Source of the DNA: Delta-02 sp964513565
Lineage (GTDB): Bacteria; Desulfobacterota; Syntrophorhabdia; Syntrophorhabdales; Syntrophorhabdaceae
Direction of reading: 5' to 3'
NCBI GenBank assembly: GCA_964513565.1
Contig: CAZENE010000005.1
Span: forward strand, 42,738-106,737
DNA length: 64,000 nucleotides
Of this stretch, positions 16,162-24,477 are shown piece by piece (position 1 is the stretch's first letter; each line of letters begins with the position of its first letter). The notes below the pieces were generated by a model that worked only from the letters and a program-made list of their open reading frames with translations, did not search any database and had not been told where the DNA came from. The translations under genes were made by a program, and so were the position numbers.

Positions 16162-17795
16162 TTTTGCTTCTCCTGCCGCCGCTTCAGCGAGGCCATTATG
16201 AAATCTCTGAAAAGCGGGTGAGGATCGAACGGCTTTGATTTGAACTCCGGATGGAACTGGCACCCGAGGAACCAGGGATGCTCTTTCATTTCAATGATCT
16301 CGACGAGAGTGCCGTCAGGTGAAATGCCGGAGACGACCATCCCGGCGCTTTCGAGTTGTTCGCGGTATTTAATATTGAATTCGTACCGATGGCGGTGCCT
16401 TTCCTGAATGATCTCTTTTTCATATGCCTTATGCGCCAACGCGCCGGGCGTGAGAACACAGGGATATGCGCCCAGCCTCATCGTGCCGCCCTTGTCGGAA
16501 TACTGGTCGCGCGTCTGCACCCGGTTATCCCGGTCGACAAATTCCTCGATAAGATATATAAGGGGAAACGGAGTCTTTTCATTGAATTCACAGCTGTTCG
16601 CATCTTTGCAGCCGGCAAGGTGGCGCCCGATCTCCACTACGGCGAGCTGCATGCCGAGACACAGCCCGAAAAAGGGGATCTTCTTCTCGCGAGCATGCTC
16701 GATAGCATTGATCTTCCCCTCGATCCCGCGATCACCAAAACCACCCGGTACCAGTATCCCGTCGACATTGAAAAGATCGGATGTTATACCCTTTTCTATA
16801 TCTTCGGAATCGACGTATCGGACGTTGACCCTGCAGTTGTTTGCAATACCGCCGTGCACAAGAGCCTCGTTTAGGCTTTTATATGAATCCTTAAGCTTCA
16901 CGTATTTTCCCACAAGCGCGATATCAACTTCTTTTTTGGGGTTCTTTATCGTGTTCCCGATCGCTTCCCATTTTGAAAGGTCCGGCTTTTTCGCCCAGAT
17001 GTTCAGGGATTTTGTGATCTTGTCATCAAGTCCTTCATTATGGAACGCTATGGGTACCTCATAGATTATCTCGGCATCCTTGGCGGCGATCACAGCATCT
17101 TTTTCCACGTTGCAAAAAAGGGATATCTTGTCTTTCAAGCTCTGTGAAAGAGGCCGTTCGGTGCGGCAAAGCAATATATCCGGCTGAATACCTATCCTGC
17201 GCATTTCATTTACGCTGTGCTGTGTGGGTTTGGTCTTCATTTCGTCTGCGGTCTTGATAAATGGAACAAGGGTCAGGTGAACGAAAAGAGAATTCTCCTT
17301 TCCAAGGTCGTTGCGGAGCTGGCGTATCGCTTCAAGGAATGGCAGTCCCTCTATGTCGCCGACAGTGCCTCCTATCTCGACAATAACAACGTCAATGCCT
17401 TCGTCGACATCGAGCACCCTGCTTTTTATCTCATCGGTAATGTGGGGTATAACCTGGACAGTCCCGCCAAGGTACTCTCCTTTTCGTTCGCGTGAAATCA
17501 CCGCATCGTAGACCTGGCCGGTCGTGAAATTGCATTTCCGGGAAAAGGCCGCCGTGGTAAACCGCTCGTAATGGCCGAGGTCAAGGTCGGTTTCCGCACC
17601 GTCTTCCGTCACAAACACTTCTCCATGCTGAAACGGGTTCATCGTCCCGGGATCGACATTGATATACGGATCAAGCTTCTTGATCGTTATATTGAGTCCG
17701 CGTGATTCGAGCAGCGCGCCGATAGAGGCCGCCGCGATCCCTTTTCCCAGGGAAGAAACGACACCACCCGTTATAAAGATAAATTTTTGTCTCAA
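16146..17795 (-). CDS. pyrG: CTP synthase
   Basis: PyrG converts UTP to CTP using glutamine. The 549-residue protein has the N-terminal synthetase domain (FITGGVVSSLGKGIAAASIG, KLDPYINVDPGTMNPFQHGE) and the C-terminal class I amidotransferase domain with nucleophile Cys in FFGLCLGMQLAVVE and the His/Glu pair in CQFHPEFKSKPF. The length is normal. It overlaps apgM by four bases and kdsA by 16. CTP is needed to activate Kdo, which fits the placement. Confidence 0.98.
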   Translation of the reverse strand: MRQKFIFITGGVVSSLGKGIAAASIGALLESRGLNITIKKLDPYINVDPGTMNPFQHGEVFVTEDGAETDLDLGHYERFTTAAFSRKCNFTTGQVYDAVISRERKGEYLGGTVQVIPHITDEIKSRVLDVDEGIDVVIVEIGGTVGDIEGLPFLEAIRQLRNDLGKENSLFVHLTLVPFIKTADEMKTKPTQHSVNEMRRIGIQPDILLCRTERPLSQSLKDKISLFCNVEKDAVIAAKDAEIIYEVPIAFHNEGLDDKITKSLNIWAKKPDLSKWEAIGNTIKNPKKEVDIALVGKYVKLKDSYKSLNEALVHGGIANNCRVNVRYVDSEDIEKGITSDLFNVDGILVPGGFGDRGIEGKINAIEHAREKKIPFFGLCLGMQLAVVEIGRHLAGCKDANSCEFNEKTPFPLIYLIEEFVDRDNRVQTRDQYSDKGGTMRLGAYPCVLTPGALAHKAYEKEIIQERHRHRYEFNIKYREQLESAGMVVSGISPDGTLVEIIEMKEHPWFLGCQFHPEFKSKPFDPHPLFRDFIMASLKRRQEKQKCKKK

Positions 17796-18979
17796 CTTTT
17801 TCTCCCGGTAAATTGTCTTATCATTTCTTCACCCGTTATTACTTCCCCCCGTATGTTCTCATCGTAATCCCCTCCGGACCCCTTGAGCGATCCTCCCTTT
17901 TCATAAACGGCAAAGGGGACCGGGACGGCAAAGTGCGTTCTCATCGAAATTGGCGTTGCATGGTCCGTGACAAGGAGGAACCTCGTTCCATCACCTGCTT
18001 CCTCTAAAAGCATTCCGAGAACCTCTTTGTCGATGCGCTCGATCGCCTTTATTTTTTCGGGAAGATTTCCATTGTGTGACGCCTCATCAGGTGCCTCGAT
18101 ATGAGTATATACGATATCATGATCACGTAGCAATTCCAGGGCGGCCCGGGCTTTTGCCCCGTAATTGGTGTCGAGATAGCCGGTGGCGCCCCGGACATGC
18201 GGTGTAGCGAAGCCTATCAGCCGCGATAAACCGCGCACGAGGTCTACGGCGCAAACGGTCGCTCCTTTAAGTCCGAATTTTTCCTTAAATGGAGGAAGAG
18301 CGGCCCTTTTCCCCTGTCCCCAGAGCCATATGCTGTTTGCCGGTAATTTACCGCCGGCGGCACGTTCCTTGTTGATCGGGTGCGATGAGAGTATCTGGCG
18401 CGATCTGTCCATAAGGGACCGTATCATCCTATCGCCGTCGCCAGCCGGAAGATGACCCGCTACAGGCTGGCCCGTTATATCATGGGGCGGCGTCGTCGCG
18501 ATATTATGCTTTCCACCCTTCCATATCATGATATGCCTGTAGCCTACGCCGGGGTAAAACGTTATATCGTCAGAGCCAAGTTGTTCCGCCAGGGCCTTGA
18601 TAAGGGTTTCGGCTTCAGGCGTGGATATATGGCCCCCTGAATAATCCGCCATGGCATCGCCCTTATCTCCTGACCCGATAGTAACAAGATTGCATCTGAA
18701 GGCGACATCCTCCGGACCCATGGGAATTCCCATTCCAAAAGCTTCTATGGGCGCTCGACCCGTGTAGTAGGAAGCGGGGTCATACCCGAAAAGGGACATC
18801 CCTGCCACATCGCTGCCCGGGGGGAAACCGTTTGGCACGGTGTTCACCCTGCCGGCAAGGCCCTCGCGCGCCATCAAATTCATGTTGGGCTTATGCGCCG
18901 CCATGAGAGGAGTTTTCCCTCCGAGTTCATCAAGGGAAAAGTCAGCCATCCCGTCGCCGATAATAACAATATATCTCAT
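17792..18979 (-). CDS. apgM: Archaeal-type 2,3-bisphosphoglycerate-independent phosphoglycerate mutase (ApgM family)
   Basis: This 395-residue member of the alkaline phosphatase superfamily contains the metal motifs IIGDGMADFSLDELGGKTPL at the N-terminus and LLVTDHATPISMRTH near the C-terminus, plus HIEAPDEASHNGN. The family interconverts 2- and 3-phosphoglycerate. Members beside hom have been predicted to substitute for homoserine kinase in bacteria lacking thrB. Here it lies 28 bases after hom, so that alternative deserves weight. It overlaps pyrG by four bases. Confidence 0.88.
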   Translation of the reverse strand: MRYIVIIGDGMADFSLDELGGKTPLMAAHKPNMNLMAREGLAGRVNTVPNGFPPGSDVAGMSLFGYDPASYYTGRAPIEAFGMGIPMGPEDVAFRCNLVTIGSGDKGDAMADYSGGHISTPEAETLIKALAEQLGSDDITFYPGVGYRHIMIWKGGKHNIATTPPHDITGQPVAGHLPAGDGDRMIRSLMDRSRQILSSHPINKERAAGGKLPANSIWLWGQGKRAALPPFKEKFGLKGATVCAVDLVRGLSRLIGFATPHVRGATGYLDTNYGAKARAALELLRDHDIVYTHIEAPDEASHNGNLPEKIKAIERIDKEVLGMLLEEAGDGTRFLLVTDHATPISMRTHFAVPVPFAVYEKGGSLKGSGGDYDENIRGEVITGEEMIRQFTGRKS

Positions 18980-19007
18980 AATCTGGAACCGGGGAACAAA
19001 TACTGGG

Positions 19008-20294
19008 TCACGAATTGCCTTCTTCTATCCTGATATGGATACTCCGGCCTTTCGTGAAAGACGATCTGTCAATATCCTGCTTCGCTTTCTTGAGGCCGTC
19101 CTCCGGAGCGTCATGCGTCACCATGACAATAGGGACGTACCCGCTCAATTTTCTTCCCTGCTGGGTAACCGCGGATATGCTTATCTTGTAATCAGACAAT
19201 ATACCCGATATCTTCGAAAGAACGCCCGGTGTGTCCTTTGCCATTACCCTCAGATAATACGGCACCGGGGAGCTCTTCGCCTCCTTATATCTGCCGGAGG
19301 TGATCAAGCCTAGAACGGGAGCGACCGCATTATTGGCCATCTTTTTCGCAAGACCTACGATATCGCTCACCACGGCACTCCCTGTCGGGTCGCTTCCGGC
19401 GCCCTTTCCATAGAATAGGTTCGGGCCCACCCGGTCACCCACGATGTACACTGCGTTATAGACCCCGTTGACGCTGCTCATCGGATGATTGACCGGGAGC
19501 ATGGTGGGCTCTACCCGGGCTTCGATCCCGGACGCGGATTTCTTTGCTATCGCCAGCAGCTTTATCTTGTATCCGAGGTCTCTGGCAAACCCGATATCGA
19601 CGGGGTCAATGCTGGATATGCCGTGGATTGTTATCTTGTCCATTGTGACCGGCGCCGAAAACGCGAGGCGCACCAGCAGCGAAAGCTTGTGGGCCGCATC
19701 GATGCCCTCGACATCGAATGTCGGGTCTTTTTCCGCATAGCCCTCCTGTTGGGCGCTTTTCAACGCTTCCCCAAACGACAGTCCCTCGTCCGTCATCCGT
19801 GACAGTATGTAATTGCTCGTTCCGTTGAGGATGCCCAGAATATTTGTGAACTCATTGCCAATGAGCCCATCGCGTATCGCCCGGATCACGGGAATCCCCC
19901 CGCACACGGATGCCTCAAAGCCGATATCGCATCCCGTCTTTGCTGCCATGGCGAAAAGTTCGTCGCCTTTTTCCGCCAGAAGGGCCTTGTTTGCCGTAAC
20001 AACCTGTTTTTTCTGTCTAAGGGCTTCTTTTATGAGATCACCCGCAGGATTCATGCCACCGATAAGCTCGGCTACGATCTCAACCCTTTCATCCCGGATC
20101 AATTCCATCGCGTTGGAGGTAAGTATCTTGCGATCGATATTTTTTCCCTTGATCTTTCGGGGATCTATTTCGGCTATGCGCACAACGCCAAGGTCGAGGC
20201 CGGTCTTTTTCCGGATAAGCGCCGCGCGCTCCGTCAATATCCGGTACGTTCCCGTTCCCACCGTTCCCAAGCCTATAATTCCTATTCCGATCAT
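19008..20294 (-). CDS. hom: Homoserine dehydrogenase
   Basis: Hom reduces aspartate semialdehyde to homoserine for threonine and methionine synthesis. The 428-residue protein has an N-terminal Rossmann motif (GIIGLGTVGTGTYRIL), the catalytic block EKDPTFDVEGIDAAHKL with the conserved Lys and Asp residues, and a C-terminal ACT domain (YLRVMAKDTPGVLSKISGIL) that usually confers threonine feedback control. It starts the long minus-strand run and is followed by apgM. Confidence 0.96.
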   Translation of the reverse strand: MIGIGIIGLGTVGTGTYRILTERAALIRKKTGLDLGVVRIAEIDPRKIKGKNIDRKILTSNAMELIRDERVEIVAELIGGMNPAGDLIKEALRQKKQVVTANKALLAEKGDELFAMAAKTGCDIGFEASVCGGIPVIRAIRDGLIGNEFTNILGILNGTSNYILSRMTDEGLSFGEALKSAQQEGYAEKDPTFDVEGIDAAHKLSLLVRLAFSAPVTMDKITIHGISSIDPVDIGFARDLGYKIKLLAIAKKSASGIEARVEPTMLPVNHPMSSVNGVYNAVYIVGDRVGPNLFYGKGAGSDPTGSAVVSDIVGLAKKMANNAVAPVLGLITSGRYKEAKSSPVPYYLRVMAKDTPGVLSKISGILSDYKISISAVTQQGRKLSGYVPIVMVTHDAPEDGLKKAKQDIDRSSFTKGRSIHIRIEEGNS

Positions 20295-20419
20295 AATTGC
20301 CCCGTCCGGCGAAAGGCGTGCTCACATCTCGCCGATTAATTTATTCGGTATATTAATGTTGAAAATTACCACATTCCCGCAGGTACAATCAACAGGAAAC
20401 CAAGCAAGAATCATTCCAT

Positions 20420-20491
20420 AAACCCGGTAACAGATGATGGGTCATGGGAAAAATCAAGGCTCCTGTTACTTATTGCCCATAACCCGTTTAC
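20420..20491. repeat. Interlaced inverted repeats with heptad spacing (3' of the adenosine-kinase gene)
   Basis: GTAACAG (20427-20433) and GGGTCATGGG (20439-20448) are followed, in the same order, by their complements CTGTTAC (20463-20469) and CCCATAACCC (20476-20485, one mismatch that is G-U in minus-strand RNA). This A-B-A'-B' order would give a pseudoknot rather than a simple hairpin. CTGTTAC, TTATTGC and CCATAAC also follow one another in perfect 7-base phase. Confidence 0.5.
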
Positions 20492-20497
20492 CTTTTT

Positions 20498-20980
20498 TTA
20501 CAATTTATATCCGAATTTGCGGAGCATCTCCTTCCGGGCCTTCTTGTCTTTTTCGTTTTCGATAGCGACGGGCCTTGCCCCGTCGATGACCCCCATAATT
20601 CCACGCCCCTCGTCAGTCTCGGCTATAACGATCTCGAGGGGGTTTGCGGTTGCGCAGTATATCTGGCATACCTCCTGACAGGCTTTGATTGCATTAAGCA
20701 CATTGATGGGGAATCCGTCTCGCATAAAAATGACAAAGGTATGGCCGCACGCGAGATCGAATGAAGTCTCGACCGCAAGTTTAGCCAACGGTCCGTCATT
20801 TCCCTCATACCGGGTAAGGCATGGCCCGCTCGCTTCAGAGAAAGCGACCCCGAATTTTAAAGACGGGGCCGACCCGATAAGTATCTCATACAGATCCTCG
20901 ATAGTTTTAATGAAATGAGACTGCCCGATCACAATATTCAGCCCCTCCGGGATATCGATCTTTACCGTTTTGAATTCCAT
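20498..20980 (-). CDS. Adenosine-specific kinase (DUF355 family)
   Basis: This 160-residue protein matches the PF04008/DUF355 family throughout (IDIPEGLNIVIGQSHFIKTI, GVAFSEASGPCLTRYEGND, NPLEIVIAETDEGRGIMGVI, DGARPVAIENEKDKKARK). A structural study of an archaeal member gave the name adenosine-specific kinase, but the physiological role remains weakly established. It could be a second route for adenosine produced by AhcY. A GGAGG lies shortly upstream of its ATG. It stands alone between the hom intergenic region and a radical SAM gene. Confidence 0.85.
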   Translation of the reverse strand: MEFKTVKIDIPEGLNIVIGQSHFIKTIEDLYEILIGSAPSLKFGVAFSEASGPCLTRYEGNDGPLAKLAVETSFDLACGHTFVIFMRDGFPINVLNAIKACQEVCQIYCATANPLEIVIAETDEGRGIMGVIDGARPVAIENEKDKKARKEMLRKFGYKL

Positions 20981-21000
20981 GACGCCTCCTTGTAGAAGAT

Positions 21001-21936
21001 TTAACTGGTACTTTCTTCAAAGGGCCTGTCTTTTCTGAAGTCCGGCACGAAAAGAGAAGCGCTTTCAAGCTCTTGGACGAAAACATTTTCAAAACCATTA
21101 TCAATAAGATACGCAACGATACTGTCGTATTCATCCTGCCTGATCCGCCTTGCGAGGACCGGATAATCCCCCGAACGATAAAGCGGTAAATATTGGGACA
21201 TGAGGCCGATCCACGTCGATCGTCCCAGCCGTTCCTCGATCCATTCAAAGACCCGTCTCGACCCTGCAAGGCCTCCCGGAAGGACAAGGTGGCGCACAAT
21301 AATGCCTTTTTTGGCGATTCCATCCTCTATAATTAGATCACCGACCTGCCGCTTCATCTCCAGAATGGCCGCTCTGGCTGCCTCGGGATAAGGAGCGTTG
21401 TCCGGTGCATGCGAAAGCCGGGAAGCAATGGGAGCGCTCCAGTACTTGAAATCTGGAAGATAGATATCGATAAGGCCTTCGAGGGACTTGAGTGTGTCCA
21501 CGCTGTCATATGCATTCGTGTTGTAAATAAAAGGCAACCCCAACCCTCTTCGCCTGGCTTCCTCGATCGCAAGCGCGATGAACGGTACGTACGAAGTTGG
21601 GCTTACAAGGTTGATGTTATGACATCCCATTGAGCGTAAGGAAAAGAATATAGAAATCAATTCTTCGACCGAAACGGATCTTCCGGAACCATCGTGGCTT
21701 ATCTGGTGGTTCTGGCAAAAGATACAGCGCAGGTTGCAAAAGGAAAAGAATATATTCCCGGACCCGCCCGTGCCGGTTATCGGGGGTTCTTCCCCGAAAT
21801 GAGGGCCGAAATGCGCAATTTTCGGGCCGTCTCCGGCGCCGCAAAAGCCTTTTTCGCCGCCGGTCCGGTCGATACCGCAATGCCGGGGACATAAAATACA
21901 TGGGGAAAGCATCGAAAAATACTGCTGCATGGGCAA
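21001..21936 (-). CDS. Radical SAM protein, pyruvate formate-lyase activating enzyme-like (COG1313)
   Basis: This 311-residue protein has an N-terminal extra Cys cluster (CILCPRHCGIDRTGGEKGFCG) and the radical SAM motif CNLRCIFCQNHQIS, which binds the 4Fe-4S cluster and SAM. The pattern fits the COG1313 group annotated as putative PFL-activating enzymes, but no glycyl radical enzyme gene is nearby, so the substrate is unknown. The start could be either of two close methionines (21936 or 21930). It lies 20 bases upstream of the adenosine-specific kinase gene and may be co-transcribed with it. Confidence 0.85.
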   Translation of the reverse strand: MPMQQYFSMLSPCILCPRHCGIDRTGGEKGFCGAGDGPKIAHFGPHFGEEPPITGTGGSGNIFFSFCNLRCIFCQNHQISHDGSGRSVSVEELISIFFSLRSMGCHNINLVSPTSYVPFIALAIEEARRRGLGLPFIYNTNAYDSVDTLKSLEGLIDIYLPDFKYWSAPIASRLSHAPDNAPYPEAARAAILEMKRQVGDLIIEDGIAKKGIIVRHLVLPGGLAGSRRVFEWIEERLGRSTWIGLMSQYLPLYRSGDYPVLARRIRQDEYDSIVAYLIDNGFENVFVQELESASLFVPDFRKDRPFEESTS

Positions 21937-21955
21937 TAGTATAACAGAAAAGAGG

Positions 21956-21983
21956 GTTCCGGGTTAAAGGTAATGAGTTATGG
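21956..21983 (-). repeat. Heptad repeat array at the 3' end of the thioesterase gene
   Basis: On the minus strand the units CCATAAC, TCATTAC, CTTTAAC and CCGGAAC follow each other without gaps, each 7 bases long and ending in AC. The array begins about 18 bases after the thioesterase stop codon. Confidence 0.6.
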
Positions 21984-22001
21984 AAAGGTTTCGATAAGCC
22001 G

Positions 22002-22463
22002 TCAGGCGACTATATATGATCCTGTTCCGACCGCGATGAGTTCCTGTTTTTCGTTGGTGAGTTCAATGCGCGTGACGGCGACCTTGTTTCCTAATCTAAG
22101 AGGGAATGCCGTTGCAGTGAAGACGGACCCGAGTCCGGGGCGGAGGAAGTCCACGCGGAGATAGATCGTGCTGACCCGTCCAAACTTTTCGAATTTTCCG
22201 TGCAGGCTTTTGTCCGCCATCTTTTCCTGGACGCCCATAAAAGCGCAGAGGCCTCCCGTCACATTCAATGACCGAGGATATGACCCGCCATGGACCATGC
22301 CCCGTGCATAATGCCCCATTAACTCGTCCCGCATGGGAAATGATACCTGTACGCGTCCATGGTCTATTGATCCTATTGTGAGGCCCAACAATTTATTGAA
22401 AGGTATTTTTTCGCTGAACATCTCGTTGACTGTGGACAAGAACCGATCGCCGTCATGTGCCAT
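22002..22463 (-). CDS. PaaI-like hotdog-fold thioesterase
   Basis: This protein of about 153 residues shows the hotdog pattern: PFNKLLGLTIGSIDHGRVQV, GHYARGMVHGGSYPRSLN with the family HGG loop, and VSTIYLRVDFLRPG followed by the C-terminal GTGSYIV. The usual Asp/Asn after HGG is replaced by a Ser/Tyr sequence, so the catalytic details may differ. I begin at MAHDGDRFL; three residues further upstream are possible. Substrate unknown; acyl-CoA or aryl-CoA thioesters are typical. It is followed closely (12 bases) after the transporter gene upstream. Confidence 0.78.
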   Translation of the reverse strand: MAHDGDRFLSTVNEMFSEKIPFNKLLGLTIGSIDHGRVQVSFPMRDELMGHYARGMVHGGSYPRSLNVTGGLCAFMGVQEKMADKSLHGKFEKFGRVSTIYLRVDFLRPGLGSVFTATAFPLRLGNKVAVTRIELTNEKQELIAVGTGSYIVA

Positions 22464-22475
22464 AAAGAACACCTC

Positions 22476-23186
22476 TCATACTCCCAGGAATTGTATCATC
22501 AGGCCACACGTGAGGATGGTAAGGCCGGCAATGGCATGGGTATAACGCTCCGCCCGCGCAAGCACGTTAAAACTTAATCCCGACCTCATGAGCAGAACGG
22601 TGGCCATCATTGTGGATATCGTAACGACGGCAAACGTAAAGCTTACCATAACGACACCGGGATAGCTCTTCTGAGCCGCAGGATACATCAGGAGCGGTAT
22701 CAGAGGTTCACAGGGCCCGAAAACGAAGATTATGAACAGGACCCACGGTGTGACATTCCTGCCTTCCCGTTCGTGAACGTGGATATGTTTGCCTTGATGG
22801 GTATGTTCGTGATCATGCAAAAGTACATCTTCGTGGATATGGACATGCCTGTGCGGTCGATTTAGAACGGCCCGCCGTATGCCCCATACGCTGTAGGCGA
22901 TCCCGAAGGCTATCAGCATCCAGGCCGCGATGGTGCCTCGTGTCGATTCTACAAATTCCAACTTTTCTACGGCTATGCCGAGGACCACCCCGATGAGGCC
23001 GAGGACTATCGAGCTCAATACATGGCCCAGACCGCATAAAAAAGTTATCGCGGCCGTTCTGAGCAGGGACCATTTCCGGGACCATGAAAGCATCACGAAC
23101 GGTACGTAGTGGTCAGGGCCGAAAAGAGTATGAAAAAAACCGATCGATACAGCGGCTATCAATAATGCGGATAATTCAGCGGACAC
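22476..23186 (-). CDS. Polytopic UreH/RcnA-like metal transporter with His-rich loop
   Basis: This 236-residue membrane protein has about six hydrophobic segments. The first carries GFFHTLFGPDHYVPFVML, reminiscent of the His/Asp motifs of nickel/cobalt transporters and of UreH-like TauE/SafE relatives. A central cytoplasmic loop is rich in histidine (RPHRHVHIHEDVLLHDHEHT, then HQGKHIHVHE), a likely metal-binding site. Transport of Ni or Co is therefore probable, direction unknown; a sulfite exporter is the main alternative. It is separated from the thioesterase by only 12 bases. Confidence 0.65.
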   Translation of the reverse strand: MSAELSALLIAAVSIGFFHTLFGPDHYVPFVMLSWSRKWSLLRTAAITFLCGLGHVLSSIVLGLIGVVLGIAVEKLEFVESTRGTIAAWMLIAFGIAYSVWGIRRAVLNRPHRHVHIHEDVLLHDHEHTHQGKHIHVHEREGRNVTPWVLFIIFVFGPCEPLIPLLMYPAAQKSYPGVVMVSFTFAVVTISTMMATVLLMRSGLSFNVLARAERYTHAIAGLTILTCGLMIQFLGV

Positions 23187-23252
23187 CCCGTGCTCCCATC
23201 AATTTAAAAGCATTATAGGACGTTATCGGAGAAATATCCATGGAAATGGAGC

Positions 23253-23273
23253 GGCTAACGGCTAACGACTTAC
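23253..23273 (+). repeat. Heptad repeat array at the left edge of IS remnant copy 1
   Basis: GGCTAAC, GGCTAAC and GACTTAC follow each other in perfect 7-base phase, then GTGGTGA, which runs into the IS end. The same GGCTAAC pair occurs on the opposite strand at 23887-23900, on the other side of the remnant. Confidence 0.6.
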
Positions 23274-23281
23274 GTGGTGAA

Positions 23282-23818
23282 TGTCACGACATCGTAGACT
23301 AAAAAATGTGTCACGACATCGTGGACTGGGTTCTTTGACAATAAAATAGTGGCTTGTCATTCTGTGAACATTCCATATATCTTGGGGGGGGGTGTTCATG
23401 GACGACGAGACGAGGCTTTACCGGATCCTGGCGGTCAAACGGTTCGAGAAAGGCGAGGACTGGTGGAGTATCTGCACATCTCTCGGAAAATCGAAAGCCT
23501 GGCTGTATAAATGGATAAGGAGATATAAAAGATGGGGAGTCATGGCTCGAAGACCATTCCCGGGGGGAGAATGCTCCGGTCCACCGGATAAGTAAACCGG
23601 AGATCGGCAGATACCGCGTTGTGAGGCTTATCTCCGCAAAGACCTCAGGATAAACATATTCGGCGAATGCTTTGCGGTTCCGCCGGAAACCTATCGCGAA
23701 TATGTCACAGCCACTATTGAAGTCAGAAAGCAGAAATTAAAGTTATTCTTGGATAGGAAACAAACTAGGTGACTCGATTACAAACTGCGATAATAGCAAT
23801 GGGATGATGTCGTGACAC
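23282..23818 (+). mobile_element. IS481-like insertion sequence remnant, copy 1 (internally deleted)
   Basis: The left end TGTCACGACATCGT occurs twice in tandem (23282-23295 and 23309-23322) and is matched by an inverted copy at 23804-23817, giving terminal inverted repeats. The body holds the start of a transposase (HTH part) joined to a C-terminal piece that is almost identical over about 240 bases to 39590-39830. The catalytic DDE centre is missing. The family assignment rests on copy 2, which keeps an rve-like core. Confidence 0.7.
23392..23595 (+). pseudogene. Truncated transposase, N-terminal helix-turn-helix part
   Basis: This frame of about 67 codons starts at GTG or an ATG two codons later. 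It reads DDETRLYRILAVKRFEKGED and SKAWLYKWIRRYKRWG, an HTH of the kind found at the N-terminus of IS481/IS3-like transposases. After GVMARRPFPG the sequence jumps into the C-terminal DNA region out of frame, so the product is not functional. The intact C-terminal frame (NIFGECFAVPPETYREYV) can be read downstream around 23655-23770. Confidence 0.7.
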
Positions 23819-23886
23819 AAAACAGCTAAGAAAAATATTATTTTTCATTTTGTCTATCGATACTTTTTTGTAGGTGAATTTTTTTC

Positions 23887-23900
23887 GTTAGCCGTTAGCC
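23887..23900 (-). repeat. Heptad repeat pair downstream of ybaK
   Basis: Two copies of GGCTAAC on the minus strand, seven bases after the end of ybaK. They are an inverted copy of the pair at 23253-23266 and bracket IS remnant copy 1. Confidence 0.55.
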
Positions 23901-23906
23901 CGGTCT

Positions 23907-24383
23907 TTATATTCCCACCCGTACCAATTTGGCCCCCAGGGTTTTTATTATATCGTGCGGATCCATCGCTATGAGATATCCCCGTCTGCCGCCGTTTATG
24001 TAAATCTTCGCAAGCTCCAGGATCGTCTCTTCCAGATATACGGACATGGACTTGCGTGTACCGAACGGGGATGTTCCCCCTATCATGTAACCGGAATGTT
24101 TCTGGGGATTTGCTGAGGACCTGACCTTTTTCACGCCCAGGATACGCGCCAGCTCTTTTGTCGACACTTCTTTATCGCCATGCATGAGCACAATGACCGG
24201 CCTGCCGCGGTCATCTTCCATAACAAGCGTCTTTATGATCATATGCTCATCAACATGGTATTGCTTCGCAAAAGTTGATGTCCCGCCATGCTCGACATAC
24301 TGGTAAGGGTGTTCGGTAAACGCTACCTTTTTTCCTCTCAGGAAACGGACAGCCGGTGTAACATGTAATCTTTCTTTCGACAT
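23907..24383 (-). CDS. ybaK: Cys-tRNA(Pro)/Cys-tRNA(Cys) deacylase (YbaK/EbsC family)
   Basis: This 158-residue protein has the YbaK/aa-tRNA deacylase fold: EHPYQYVEHGGTSTFAKQYH, VIKTLVMEDD-like hydrophobic strand, ELARILGVKKVRSS, and GTSPFGTRKSMSVYLEETIL with the conserved GTSPFG loop. Such enzymes hydrolyse Cys mischarged onto tRNA-Pro. It is a single gene, flanked by an IS remnant downstream and recJ upstream. Confidence 0.92.
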   Translation of the reverse strand: MSKERLHVTPAVRFLRGKKVAFTEHPYQYVEHGGTSTFAKQYHVDEHMIIKTLVMEDDRGRPVIVLMHGDKEVSTKELARILGVKKVRSSANPQKHSGYMIGGTSPFGTRKSMSVYLEETILELAKIYINGGRRGYLIAMDPHDIIKTLGAKLVRVGI

Positions 24384-24410
24384 TTTTAAGTTAATGGAGT
24401 CAGGAGAACC

Positions 24411-24431
24411 CGTTTTCGTTCTTCGTTAGAA
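24411..24431 (-). repeat. Degenerate heptad repeat between recJ and ybaK
   Basis: On the minus strand TTCTAAC and GAAGAAC are in 7-base phase, followed by GAAAACG one base out of phase. It lies in the 94-base gap after the recJ stop. Confidence 0.4.
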
Positions 24432-24477
24432 ACAAAAAACCAGGTAGAATTCCTTAACGCAGAACATAGACATAAAG

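Noticed and set aside
16408..17064. 218-codon open frame on the plus strand opposite pyrG
   Set aside because: Antisense to a complete CTP synthase with all motifs; no recognisable protein family.
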